DNA of 64,000 nucleotides from Pseudozyma flocculosa PF-1 (taxonomy: Eukaryota; Basidiomycota; Ustilaginomycetes; Ustilaginales; Ustilaginaceae): positions 354,197 to 418,196 of the forward strand of contig NW_006920872.1 in assembly GCF_000417875.1 (NCBI RefSeq), written 5' to 3'. The translations under genes were made by a program, and so were the position numbers. This document shows, piece by piece, positions 32,201 through 43,158 of this stretch. How positions within the stretch are numbered: position 1 is the stretch's first letter; the number at the start of each line of letters is the position of its first letter. The notes beneath the pieces were generated by a model. The model had not been told where the DNA came from. It did not search any database and saw only the letters and a list, made by a program, of their open reading frames with translations.

Positions 32201-33907
32201 TCACTGCACCTTCTTGGCCGACGACTTGCTGGCCTCGTCGCGGTCGTCGTCGTCGCTGACCGTCATCCAAAGCCAGGTAAAGAGGATGAAGCCGGCCACG
32301 GTGCTAAACGAGCCGGCAATGTAGGGCCAGCTGCTGCTGAGGAAGCGCGGGTACTCGTCGTGGTTAAAAGGCCGGACGGGCGCCGTGTCCTTGTGCAGCA
32401 CAAACGTCCAGCCGTGGCGCTTGAAGTCGACGACAAAGGAAAAGACGCCGTGCCGGTCCGGCACCTGGAACGTGGCGCCGAACCGCGTCGAGACGGGCGA
32501 CGAGGCGAGGTCGGTGACGTTGTGCGAGGCATCGAGGGCGACGAGGTCAGTCGTGATGTACGGGTCCAGCATCTTGAACGTCACCTGCAGCGGCAGCTCC
32601 GTAGGGGCGGGCACCCAGCCGCGCTCGGCGTCCCAGGCCGACAGGTCGAGCGTGTAGCTGACGTGGTCCTTTACGCGGTAGATCTTGTTGCCCTCGTCGG
32701 TCTCCTCGTAGTCCTGCCTCGCGTCGGCGTCGTCGGTCTTGACGCGCCGGTGGTGCGACGCCTGCACCTTGAGCACCGACTTTTCCTGGAAGAGCCACTG
32801 CGTCAGGTCCTCGGCGACGCGCGCGTTGAGCGTGTCGAAGCCCGGAGAGACAAAGGCGTCGCTCAGCAGGTCGGTGCTGCCGAGGAAGACGACGCGCGCC
32901 GAGTTGTCGCGCAGCTGGAAGCCAGACACGAGCGAGACGGTGTCGCTGGGCGACCTGGCGATGCCGGCGACCAGCTCGTTCTTCTGGTCCAGCGCCTCGA
33001 GGCTGGCGCGGCCCTTGGCGGTCCAGCCGTTCTTGTCCTTCTTCGAGGGCACGGCGACCACGGTGGGCACGGGGCTAGGCGTCGAGACCGTCTCGTAAGT
33101 CTCTTCCTCGCCGTCGACGGTCCTCGTGGCGGTGCTGGTGACGAGCGGGGGCTGCGAGTAGGACGTGGTGGATCTCGGGGTGTCGACGTCCTTGACCAGC
33201 TCGGGCACCTCGGACGAGTACGAGGTTGCCGAGGGGACGAGGAGCGGGAAGGCCAGCGGGTTGGCGCCGAGGCGGTGGGCGACGCCGCGGTAGAGGATCG
33301 GCTGGGTGCGGGCCAGGTCGAGGGTCTGCTGGGAGAAGACGGCCGAGTTGGGAACGATGCCGCCGGCGGGGAGGTCGACGCTGTTCGGCAGGTGCTGGCT
33401 CCGCGCCGGTCCGAGGAGCACGGTGGTGTGATTACCCGCATCGAGCCGGCGGTCGAAGCCAAAGTGGTCGACGAGAGCGGACCCCCTCTCGTCGAGCTCG
33501 ACGGAAAACTCGCGCGAGAGGTCGCGGAAGAGCTCCGAGACGTCCGAGTCGAGGCCAAAGAGGACGTTGCCGCCGTCCTTGAGGTAGCTGACGACGTTTT
33601 GGGGCGAGAGGTCCGGGGAGAGAGACTTTGCCGAAGGGGTGAGGAGGATGAGGTGGTCGTAGGCCTTGACGTCGTGCTCGACGAGCTGGGGCTTGAGCTG
33701 CTTTGGGGCGCGGAAGCTGAGCTTGTAGCCGCGCGAGGTGAGCTGGTCAAAGAAGGAAGAGTAGTGGGTCTGGGGCTGGTCCAGGACGACGAGGATGCGC
33801 CGGCCGGTCGCCGAGGGTCCCTTGATGGATGAAGGGTCGGCAGTGGCGGGTGCGACGGTTGAGGCGACGAGCAGCAGCGCTGCGCTCAAGATGGAGGTCA
33901 ACTTCAT
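32201..33907 (-). CDS. WBP1: Oligosaccharyltransferase 48-kDa subunit (Wbp1/OST48)
   Basis: Single-exon gene, 568 residues from ATG 33907-33905; the longer frame upstream begins only at a TTG. Wbp1 is an essential subunit of the ER oligosaccharyltransferase that transfers glycans to nascent Asn residues. A signal peptide (about residues 1-24) is followed by the lumenal start RRILVVLDQPQTHYSSFFDQ and the family blocks YDHLILLTPSAKSL, LKDGGNVLFGLDSDVS and SYTLDLSAWDAERGWVP. One membrane span lies near 525-550 (PYIAGSFSTVAGFILFTWLW), then a short cytosolic tail ending KKVQ, a textbook KKxx ER-retrieval signal. An insertion of about 60 residues (near 240-310, Ser/Thr/Pro-rich) makes it longer than the yeast (about 430) and human (about 456) proteins. 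Confidence 0.95.
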   Translation of the reverse strand: MKLTSILSAALLLVASTVAPATADPSSIKGPSATGRRILVVLDQPQTHYSSFFDQLTSRGYKLSFRAPKQLKPQLVEHDVKAYDHLILLTPSAKSLSPDLSPQNVVSYLKDGGNVLFGLDSDVSELFRDLSREFSVELDERGSALVDHFGFDRRLDAGNHTTVLLGPARSQHLPNSVDLPAGGIVPNSAVFSQQTLDLARTQPILYRGVAHRLGANPLAFPLLVPSATSYSSEVPELVKDVDTPRSTTSYSQPPLVTSTATRTVDGEEETYETVSTPSPVPTVVAVPSKKDKNGWTAKGRASLEALDQKNELVAGIARSPSDTVSLVSGFQLRDNSARVVFLGSTDLLSDAFVSPGFDTLNARVAEDLTQWLFQEKSVLKVQASHHRRVKTDDADARQDYEETDEGNKIYRVKDHVSYTLDLSAWDAERGWVPAPTELPLQVTFKMLDPYITTDLVALDASHNVTDLASSPVSTRFGATFQVPDRHGVFSFVVDFKRHGWTFVLHKDTAPVRPFNHDEYPRFLSSSWPYIAGSFSTVAGFILFTWLWMTVSDDDDRDEASKSSAKKVQ

Positions 33908-34377
33908 CTTTGGGCGGGCGAGCAAAGGGGTGGCCGAATGGAGGGCGTACGGATGGTGTTGATGACGGCGGTGGTGGAGGTGGTGATGGTGGTCGCCGCA
34001 ACGACAACGACGACGACGGCGACGGCACGTACTCTGGTGCTGCGGCCTGATGGGACCAGGGCGCCTGGTTCTTCTGCCAGCCGGTGGGGCCTTGGGCAGG
34101 CGGGCGTCCGTGCGTCTGGCAGGCCTTTCCTTCCCCAGGTGTGCCAGCAGGGCCGACCTCGCCTCGCCTCGCCCGCCCGTCTGTCTCGTGCGGCAGAGAA
34201 AGGCATACCCCCACTGCTCAGCCCGCGTTGGCCTGCTCCACTTTTGGGCGGCCTCTCATACTCGCCACCCTCGCACCTCTTCCACCACCACCGACCTCCT
34301 TCCCGACTAGGCCGCTTCGAGCCAAACCCGATACCACCACCACCACCACCGCCACCTCCCGCCGCACTCCGTCCATC
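33908..34377. promoter_or_regulatory. Divergent promoter of WBP1 and YJU2
   Basis: 470 bases between start codons on opposite strands. It holds a GGTGGTGATGGT-type triplet run near 33966-33992 and a CCACCACCA run just before the YJU2 start (34334-34362). No TATA box is evident. Confidence 0.5.
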
Positions 34378-35541
34378 ATGGCCGACCGAAAAGCGCTGCT
34401 GCACTACTACCCGCCGGACTTTGATCCGTCAAAGATCCCGCGCCGCAAGGTGCCCAAGGACCAGCAGCAGGTCGTCCGCCTCATGGCGCCGTTCAGCATG
34501 CGCTGCAACACCTGCGGCGAGTACATCTACAAGGGCAAAAAGTTCAACGCCCGCAAGGAGACGGTCCAGGGCGAAGACTACTACGGCATCAAGATCTTCC
34601 GCTTCTACATCAAGTGCACCCAGTGCAGCGCCGAAATCACCTTCAAGACGGATCCAAAGAATACCGGTGAGTTGCGCCCCGCGCCGCGCGCCTGACGACC
34701 CGCTGCTCAGATATGCTGACATCCTCTGCGCACCACTACGAATCCCCGCCTCGCTCGACCCCGCCCGGCAGACTATGCGGCGGAACACGGCGCGTCTCGC
34801 AACTTTGAGCCGTGGCGCGAAGACACGGGCGACGAAGAGGTCGACAAGCTGGCGCAGCTCGAGGCGGCCGAGGCCGAGGACCCGATGAAGGCGCTCGAGA
34901 ACAAGACGCTCGACTCGCGCCGCGAAATGGAGATCCTCGACGCGCTCCAGGACATCCGCACCCGCAACGCGCGGCTCGAGCGCGTCGATGCCGACACGGT
35001 GCTCGGCAGCCTGGCGTCCAAGGGCAAGGCGAGGGCCGAGGACGAGATCACACCGGAGGAGCTGGAACGGAGAAAGGCCGAGGAGGAGGACGAGGCGCTG
35101 GTACGCAAGTACTTTAGCAGGGCGCAGGACATTGAGCTCGAAGACGAGCGGGGCGAGGCGGAACGCGAGGTGGCGCTGCAAGAGGCCGATGCGTCCAGTG
35201 GCGGTGGCAGCGGCGGCGGCGAGGGGACGAGCGGGACATCAAACGCTTCGCCGACCACGCCCAGCGATGCGGCCACCCCGCGCGGCTCGTCGGCGTCGAG
35301 GATAGTCAAGAGGCAGATTGACGACGAAGACGAGGCCGAGCCAGACGTCACTAGCCTGCTGAGCGAGCGGGCACGCGCCCAACTCGCCGCCGCCGCGACC
35401 ATGACGACCAAGGCGACGCCGGCGACGGCAAAGGCGACAATAGCCACCGCGACGACGGGTCAGCAGCCTCCGCCCGCCAAGAAGAAAAAGGGCGGTCCCA
35501 ACGCCTTTGGACTGGTCAAGAAGAAGAAGACGGCCGCGTGA
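34378..35541 (+). CDS. YJU2: Splicing factor Yju2/Cwf16 (CCDC94 type)
   Basis: Exons 34378-34666 and 34772-35541 give 352 residues; the 105-bp intron follows the zinc-binding region. Yju2 joins the spliceosome with the Prp19 complex and promotes the first catalytic step. The N-terminus is highly conserved: [60 protein letters not shown] (first CxxC pair) and [20 protein letters not shown] (second pair), continuing across the splice as [18 protein letters not shown] charged coiled-coil region follows (about 120-210), then Gly/Ser, and the protein ends in a Lys-rich tail ([20 protein letters not shown]) that probably serves nuclear import or RNA contact. Exon junction and family are both clear. 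Confidence 0.95.
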
Positions 35542-36493
35542 CTGGCCCGAGCTGCCGATCCCTCCTGGAGACGACGATTAGTCTCCCCCCTGTATTGCCC
35601 CTCTCCCGCGCTGTTTTTCGTGTACTTGTATCCATCACCTACTTCACGGCGCACGACCATCGCGCCGCCATGCTGCGGCCACGACTCACCTGCCACCTCG
35701 CCGCCTTGCAGAGAGGGAGAGAGGCGCCGTTGTCGAAGGACGCGGGCATGAGGGCAATGAAGAAAGGATGGCATTTCCTCCTTTCCCTTCCTCGCAAACG
35801 ACAAACGAGGCGTCGAAATGAGAGGGGGATGCGTGGGAGGGATACAACAGCAGCGGCAACGCCGTGTCCAGAAACCGAGCAGGGACGGGCAGAAGATGAC
35901 ACGAGGAAATAGGCAGGAGGCAAGCAAGCCGGAGAAGGGGGGAGATGAACGCGCCTGTGGTGGTTGGTATAGCCATCTGGCCCTCGTGGCACGTGGGGCT
36001 ACGGGGCTCTCGATGGTGAAGCGCGCGGAAGGGGGCCGGGAGGGAAGCAGAGATCGAGCAGAGAACGACGGTTGGTGGGGGGCGTGAGGGATGAGTAAAT
36101 GGGGTAGTAAAGGGGGGCGTAGAGTATGCGTAAACGAGTGGCAAAGCTGGTGGCTGGCGACGAGGTCCCAAGTGACTCGAGTTCCGTGAGGAGTGGAACA
36201 GGTCATGGAGACCCAGAGTTGGAGTGGAGTGGAGTAGAGTGGAGCGTAGGAGTGGGGCTTGAAGCGTGGCGTGGGGTCAAAGTGAATGGTAAGGGCAGGG
36301 GAGAGGAGGGGGATGGTTGAGAGCGGAATGGAGTGAAGAGGATTGAAGGGTTGCCGAACGGGACCGAGTGGCTGGTCGAGGTGTTCGGCGACCGGTGAAC
36401 GAACGAGCGATCAGAGTTGGTCCGGCGTGGTGAACGAGAGGCGGAGAGACGTGATGCTGGCAACGGAGGCTGGTCGGTCGAAGGGGTCGAGGA
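35542..36493. other. Intergenic between convergent YJU2 and MARVEL-like genes
   Basis: About 950 bases. The minus strand carries a 248-codon frame (35460-36206) overlapping the YJU2 3' end, with no family resemblance. A GGAGTGGAGTAGAGTGGAG pentamer patch lies at 36219-36245. This stretch probably holds two 3' UTRs. Confidence 0.45.
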
Positions 36494-37614
36494 TCACCGC
36501 TGCGACTCGTCCTCCTTGAGGTGCCAGCCGCTCTCCTCATCGACGGAGCGGGGCGCTTTCCTCGATGACGGGGGCGATTTCCTCGCGGGGCGCGATCCGC
36601 CGCCCGCCGCGGCGGCGGCCAGACCCTCGCGGCCGCCGCTGCTCGACACCGCTCNNNNNNNNNNNNNNNNNNNNCGCTCCTGTTGCGGCCAATCTGGCTC
36701 TCCTCGTCCTCGACGATGCCTCCATATGCGGCGCCGCGACGGCCGCGCGAGCCGAGGGAGACGGGCTGGCTGGCGCGCGATTCCATGTCCGGCTCGGCGT
36801 ACTGGGCTCCTCGTCGGCCAGGGCTTCCTCCGGATCCAGTGACTGAAGAGCGGTCCGACACCGACTCGGGTCCGCGGCGACCGACGTTGCGGTAGGACTG
36901 GGCGGCGGGGGCGCCGGCGGCCGAGGCGCGCATCGGACGGCCAATCATGGAGCTGCGGGGCTGGCTGGTCTTCTGGTAGTTGTAGGCGCGGCGACCCCAC
37001 TCGAAATGGGGCTCGTTGAGCGACTCCTGGTCGAGGAAGAGGAAGATGTAGAGGCCGACGACGGTCTCGATGGCCCAGAGCAGGACCTGGACGCCGAATG
37101 TGGCGTAGGCGAGCGGGACGACGTAGTTGATCAGGTCGCAGGCGTGGGAAAAGTCGTCGGGCTTGGGGTAGTGCAAATAGCCGTCGAACTGGCAGTTTTC
37201 GCGGCCGCGCAGGTCGGAGGCGTAGGCGAGGGCGCCCGAGACCCAGAGGACGCACATCGAGAACTGTAGGAGCAGCTCGATCTTGACCATGAAGAGGCCG
37301 TAGAGGAAGTCGCCGTAGCGGATGAAGGGCATGAGGGGGAGGAAGATGTTGTAGCCAAAGTAGATGATGGGGGTGAGGAGGCCGAGGATGATGATAAAGA
37401 TGAGGGAGCCCCAGGACGGGCGGATGATTGGGTCGTGCGAGTTGTAGTAGTCGACGACGAGGATGGCCATGATGGCGGTGGCCAGGCTGAGCAAGCAGAC
37501 GAGTCCGGTGATGAGGAAGCGGACGACGAGCAGAAGGTTGGGGTGCACGGCCGGAGGGAGCTTTTCCCTCGGTGGCTCGGGCACCGAGAGCGACTGGCGC
37601 GGCGGCAGCCCCAT
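36494..37614 (-). CDS. Four-TM MARVEL-like membrane protein, interrupted by an assembly gap
   Basis: Starts at ATG 37612-37614. Four hydrophobic segments lie at about residues 27-50, 67-92, 107-131 and 163-193, with a short Cys-containing loop (RENCQFDGYLHYPKPDD) before the last, as in fungal MARVEL-domain proteins of the plasma membrane. After HFEWGRRAYNYQK the tail is cytosolic, rich in Ser, Arg and Gly (GRRGPESVSDRSS; SRGRRGAAYGGIVEDEE). Twenty Ns at 36655-36674 interrupt the tail. Beyond the gap the original frame turns into Arg/Pro-rich sequence running to 36277. A different frame gives a natural ending, SVDEESGWHLKEDESQR-stop at 36494, and I chose that one; this implies the true missing length is a multiple of three. 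Length would then be about 370 residues plus or minus the gap. Function unknown. Confidence 0.75.
36655..36674. other. Run of 20 N (sequence gap)
   Basis: Undetermined bases within the MARVEL-like gene. The round number suggests a placeholder gap rather than a measured length, in line with the reading-frame change across it. The flanks encode Ser/Arg/Gly-rich sequence, so a collapsed simple repeat is likely. Confidence 0.95.
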
Positions 37615-39845
37615 GTTGCTACACGCAATCTAACGCTTGTTCAGCGGAGAGCGAGCGGGCGGATGCGGGATGGGGTGTGACGGTGGCGACGGTGTCAGAA
37701 CAACAGGCGACGGCGGCGACGGATTCTGAGCGAGCAGCGAGGCTGGCTGTAGGTTATGGTGGATCGGTCGAAGCGCGTCTCTGGTGCAGGGCGCAGGGGG
37801 TATAACAGGGACGGACACTGAGCGATGCTGTTCTCTGGCGTGCTGGCGGCCGTTGGCAGGCGCGATGAGCGAGGAGGTGACGGGCTGGCGGCAGGGAGGG
37901 CGTGATAGATATAGGGCGAGGGTCGAAGGAGGGGGAGGATGATGAGGTGTTGGCCGCCACGACCACGGATAGCTAGGAGAGGGGGGCTATGAGATGGAGA
38001 TGGGGAAAGGATGACGGAGGAGGAGAGGCAAAAGGAAGGTGGTATCAGCCAAGCCAGGCTGGGTGGGAAGAGGAGGGGGGACGAGGAGGGGTGCGGGGAA
38101 GGGAGCGGAGAGGGGAGGGCGGGGCGAGGGGATCGAGGAGAGGCTAGGGGAGCGAGCAGCTGGGAGGGAGCGCGAGGACGAGGGCCAGGGCCAGGACGAG
38201 GGCGAGCAAGCGGGGGATCGGCGCGCGTAACGTCAAACGAAGGCCCCCAGACGGAGCCAAGCGGAAGGCGGTAAACGGGCGGCGGCGGCGGCGGCTCCCG
38301 TCGAAAGAAAAGAAGTTGTCAATTCAAGGGCCGCTCGAATTCAAACGACGGGTCCAGTCACGAATTGTTTGAATTCAAGCTGCGGGCGGAGGATCAAAGG
38401 GACAAAGAGGGTCGGCTAGAGGCCCAATAATTGAAAATCCGAGGCCCAGCTGCGCAACCCTCGCTCGACGATGGATGGATGGGAATTTTGGCTGGCTTCA
38501 TCTCTTCTGGCTTGCTCGCCTGGCCCCAAGGTCTCGGACCGCCCGCCTTGGGCTCTGCGCCAGGCTGAACAACGGGGCCTCGCTCGCTCCCATCGCCCTG
38601 CCTGTCTTAGACACCGCCCAAGCCATGCCAGGCCAGCTCGTCGATGGGCGTGGTTGCCAAGTGCGGGCGATCCGGTCGAGGGCTAGCAAGGGGCGGGGAT
38701 GGGAGGATAACCTAGCCTCTATCCATCGGCACCATCGCGGGCGCACACTCTATCTCTCTGTCCAACGGCGTCCTACAAGTGCTTGGACGAGGCGCAATCC
38801 ATGACGACGGTCTCGATGGACGACCTACGCGGGCTCACGCAGCTGGGAGAAGGGATGGCTGGCTGGACAGGCAGGAACGACAAAGACCAGCCAGCCAACC
38901 TACATACAAACGCTTTGGGCGCGATGCATCATCGGCTGCGATGCCAGGCGTCGTCAGGCAGCAATAGCAGCTGTATGTTTGCTTTGCCCCGTTGAAGGCA
39001 AGAGCGAGGCTAGGCTTGGCTAGGCTAGGCTAGGGCCATCCATCGGTCGTGAAAGCTGCCAGCCCAAGAACAGCCAGCGAGCGGAGCAAGTCTAGGCTAG
39101 GGCCTGCCCTGCTGCCCCCGCCGGTAGATCCTGCCGCAACGACGGCCTGCCTTAGCCTGCCTACGCCTAGCCTGCCTGCTGGCCTGCTAGCCTGCCACCT
39201 CAACCGCCGTCCAACGGGACGCTTTAACCGAGGCGGCCAGGCGGTCATCCCGCCTGCACCCTGCTGCACATGCTGCACATGCATATGCTGCATCCGATTT
39301 TGCTTTAGCCGACGTGAGCCCTGCTGCCTCGCTCCCTCCCTCTCTCTGGCTGCGCCTCCCGCCAGGCTGGCTGGCTTTTCGTGTGCGGGGTCGGAGACTC
39401 AAAAGAAAAGATGCATGGCGGCGTATCGACGCAAAGCTCGCTCGTCTCCCCACAGCTGGGCCTGGGAGGTGCAGCGCAGCGCCACGTACGACGTCTCTCA
39501 TCTCCGCTTTCTTTCCGGCTGCTGCGGTAGTCTCGACCTCTTCTCGTCGCGATACCGTCGTGGCCATCCATCACGCTCCTTCCTAGTCGAGCCGCACAGC
39601 CGCGCCGCTTCGCAAAGCCCGACAAGGTCTTGGTGGCGGCCGCATTTGCCCGATTGGGCGCCTCTTCCTCCGTCCCGACCACCCGGGACACGCCGAGCGC
39701 AGGCCACACCAGCAGAGATGGCATCCCTAGCATCATGACCGTCTATGGTATTGCACTGCTCTGTATCCGCAGCGGTTCGTCGAATGAAAGGACAGGGATG
39801 CGAGACGACCGTCGCGCAGCAGCAGGCCTGGCCAGATCAGGCCCC
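37615..39845. other. Intergenic: MARVEL-like promoter and 3' side of the fusion gene
   Basis: About 2.2 kb without a supportable gene. Bases 38000-38270 are strongly purine-rich on the top strand. An AT-rich island with AATTCAA motifs occupies 38318-38440. CTAGG pentamer repeats occur at 39007-39032, and CCTG-type units at 39140-39200. Frames such as 39049-39738 lack protein character. Confidence 0.5.
38337..38376. promoter_or_regulatory. Inverted repeat GAATTCAAAC / GTTTGAATTC
   Basis: Two perfectly complementary 10-base arms (38337-38346 and 38367-38376) are separated by 20 bases, with a third AATTCAAG copy at 38321-38328. The island is conspicuously AT-rich in its GC-rich setting and lies about 0.7 kb upstream of the MARVEL-like start codon. 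It could be a paired transcription-factor site. Confidence 0.5.
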
Positions 39846-42256
39846 TCACGGCAGCGCGTCGAGGTCACCGAGGCTGTCGATGAGGAAGTCGGGCACCGTC
39901 TTGGCATCGGGCGCGTCGATCTCGGCCTTCCTCGAGATGCCCGTCAGCACCATCAGCGAGGCAATCTTGCCCTCCTTTGCAAACTCAATGTCCGTGTTGA
40001 GGCGGTCGCCCACCATGATGGCCCGCTTCGGGTCAAATTGCTTCCTGCGACGCGTAGCAGCAGCAGCAGCGTCGTAGCGAGCGAAGTGCGGAGGGATACA
40101 GATCGACGGTCAGCAAAGTCGGATCCATCTGTCTGTGCGAGCTACTGCGCTGGGCCAACGTATCGGGGAGGTTGAGCACTTACGTCGCAATGATACAGTC
40201 GAGCATCGGCTTGTGCGGCTTGCCCACGATCGTCGGCGTCCTCTTGGTGGAAAAGATGAGCGGCACCGAGAGCGACCCGGCCCCGGGCCAGGGCCCGCCC
40301 TTTGCCGGGAAGGTCGAGTCGTCGTTGGTGAGGATAAAGTGGCAGCCGCCACCCTCCTCGCCCTCCTTGACCTCGCCCTCGGCGCCCGGCCGCGTGAGGT
40401 GCTTGAACGCCTTGGCGAGCTTGATGTACGACATGTGCATGTCGAAGCCGCACACGACCGCACCGACCTTGGGGTCAATGGCCTCGGCCGACTGCAGCGT
40501 CGTGAAATCGAGCGCGGGCAGGAAGACATTGTCCTGAGGATTGGTGCCGCCGCAGTGGAGAATGCCCTCGGCGTCGAGCTCCTCCTCGATGCCATGCATA
40601 CCAATCACGTACACCTTGCGGTCGGCCGGGAACTTGAGCACCCGCTTCAGGTAGACAGCCGAGGCGTACGACGACGAAAAGATCTCGGAAATGTCGGCCT
40701 GGATCTTCATGCCGGCAAACTTCTTGAGGTAGGTCTCGCGGCTCTTGGAGGCGTTGTTGGTGACAAAGATGACCTGCTTGCCGCGCTTGCGCAGCTTCTC
40801 GAGGACCGAGACTGCGCCGGGGATCGTCTCGTCGCCCGACCAGAGCACGCCGTCGCAGTCTGGATGTGGCCGGTCGCCGAACAGAGGGGAGCAGCAGGGC
40901 AGACCGTCAGCTCTTTGAGTCTCTGTCTGCGCGCTTCATTGAGGCTGGCGCCAACGGACCGCACTCACCAAAGAGGAAGGTGTCGTAGTCGTTCATCAGC
41001 TTCTCGTACGCCTCGACGCTCTGCAGATACGTGTAGGGGCCCTGAGACTTGACGCCATTCGTCGTTGCAGCAGCCGCCGCTGCCGAGCCCGCGCCGGCGA
41101 TGCCGATCGCACCCGCTGCGCCAGCAGCAGCGCCAATGCCAACGGCCGAAGCGCCGTGGGTCACGTCCTGCTCGGCCGCCAGCTTGTCGGCGTGATCCTG
41201 CACGGCCTGGGATCCGGCCATGTCCGCAGGGGTGGGAGCGACGCCGGACGCGTCCGTCGACTTTGCCGCCGTCGAGGACGGTCCCTCCTGGTTGGGTGCT
41301 CCGGAGCCGCTACGCGCATAAGACGGATGCGTCCGTGTGCCGTCCTGGGCGATGCCGCAAAAATCGACGATGGTGTTCCAGTAGGTTTTGAAGTCGAAAT
41401 CGTAGTTGTAGCGTCCGCCCGAGAACTCGACGTCGAGCTGCTCCACCGGGATAAACTCCTTGAGGTCGGCGTTGAAGCGGATCTTGTCCTTTGTAATGGG
41501 GTCGAGGAAAGGGGTGATGGCGGTGAAGAAGGCGTTGAGGATCCAGGGGACGTTGCAGACGAAGGCTCGGCCCATCCTCTCGACGTAGTGATTCTGGAGG
41601 ATGTTGGCCACCTCTCGCGCGGTGGCGAGCGAGGGGTTGGACTGGGTGGTGGCGCCCTTGTAGTCGATGACGATGGCAATGTTGTCGACGCCCGGCGGCA
41701 TCATGTCGACGGCGCGCTCGAGGCTCCAGACGAGGTAGCGGATCTGCCTCTGGCTCGGGGTGGTGTTCTCGCGGCCCGGACGGAGGTAGAGGACGGGCCT
41801 GCCCTCCTTGTCAAAGCCGCTGAGGACGTGCTTACCGGTCTCGCCCTCGACCGAGACGTCGCCCGGCGGGATAATCTCTGGGCGGAAGCTGCGCCTCCAC
41901 TCGAGGGTGCCCTTGATCCTCTGCTTTGCGTTGTTGAGGTCGCCCTTTGCGGCGCGGAGGTAGCGCCTGTAGAGGTCGTCATCGGCGATCCAGCTCTGCT
42001 CCCATGGCTTGTAGTCGTCTTCCGGAGGGTTGGCGGCGACGTATTGGTGGAGATGGTCGCGCAGCTGGGCGAGCTTGTCGTGCTGTTCGGCGGTGAGCTC
42101 GGGTCGAGGCTTTGGGGTGCAGCCCTGCGCTGGGCGGACGAGGATGTCGTGGGTCTTTGGCGGGAGGCTTGCGGCGATGGACTCGACCGACTTGGAGGAG
42201 CGGATCGAGTTGGCCTCGGAGTTTTGCCGCCCGAGCCTGGAGAGGAAGCGCGACAT
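39846..42256 (-). CDS. Fusion of Sec14/CRAL-TRIO domain with a Pho13-type HAD phosphatase
   Basis: Exons 42256-40969, 40859-40184 and 40044-39846 join in phase to 720 residues. The first half is a CRAL-TRIO lipid-binding module: N-terminal helices (DDDLYRRYLRAAKGDLNNAK, LEWRRSF) at about 55-125 and the lipid-binding domain with GRPVLYLRPGRE, NIAIVIDYKGAT and RMGRAFVCNVPWILNAFFTA to about 300. A 110-residue Ala/Gly/Ser linker follows. Then, in the same uninterrupted exon, comes the start of a 4-nitrophenylphosphatase/phosphoglycolate phosphatase: EKLMNDYDTFLF, the nucleophile motif DCDGVLW (near 430-436, its first Asp codon split by intron 1), IFVTNNASKS, FILTNDDSTFPAKGG, IVGKPHKPML and MVGDRLNTDIEFA, ending SLGDLDALP. 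Pho13-type enzymes dephosphorylate phosphoglycolate and other damaged metabolites. Both domains look complete. A separate internal start for the phosphatase (Met near residue 347, before MAGSQAVQDHA) is possible. Confidence 0.85.
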
Positions 42257-43158
42257 CTAGAGCGGGATCAGAGGACTGAGATGAGCGGCAGGGGCGGTGG
42301 TGGCAGAGGAGGATTCGAGCGGCGATGAACCAGCAGCCGCAGCAACAACGACCAGGAGGATGCAGGGCGAGGACGGACGACGATGCGGAACAGATGGGTT
42401 GGGGCGAGGAAGGAGACGACGAGGCAAGGACGAGGAGGACGAGGAGGAGGCGATGCCTGGGGTCGCTGCCCCACCAACCATACTCGCCCGGGCCCATGCG
42501 TCTCTGTCTGTCTGTCTTTGCTTGGCGGCCCGAAATCTGGCTGGCGGGCCAAAGGGACGGGTTTGCCGCCTTGCTTGGCTCACCCAACCCAACTCCCCGG
42601 AGGTAACCCCGGCGAAAAGCTGGAAGAAAAGGCCCGGCGGAAGTGGGCCGCGCTGCCCGCCTGGCCTGCCCCTCCGCCCACGTCGATAAGCCAGCTGCCC
42701 CGATCCAGGCAGGAATGACGGAGCGCTGTCACCTGCGCCTCCCGATTTGAGGACCCTGGCGGGCTTGCACGGTCTGGCTTGGTCTGGCCTGGCCTGGCGA
42801 CGTGGAGGTTGGATGTTTTGCCCCCTCCGCCCGTCTGCCTTGTGCTCCACGTCGTCGTCTGACTCTCGAGCCAGAGCCTGGTCCCCACCCACCATCATCA
42901 CCCGGACGTGGCGCCCGAGCCGCTTCTCTTCGCTCCCCTTCGATCCCGCTTGTTGCTGCCACGCTGGACTGCCACGCTGGACTTGTCGCTCTGACAGGGC
43001 TCGACATCGCATCTGGCCGCCTCGCCCTCGACGACAACCGCTCGCATCGACTCCGTACATCCCTCGACCTACAAGAGGAGAGCTGCCGCTGCCTCAATCT
43101 GCCCCGACAGACACCTCTCCATCCCACGCAAACGATCACCCGCCGTACCGCACTCACC
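42257..43158. promoter_or_regulatory. Divergent promoter of the fusion gene and APQ12-like gene
   Basis: About 900 bases between opposite start codons. It includes GACGAGGA-type purine repeats (42408-42450), a TCTG run at 42500-42514 and GGCCT pentamers at 42780-42800. Frames on both strands (for example 42257-43060 minus) have Arg/Gly/Pro-rich, non-protein-like translations. Confidence 0.45.
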
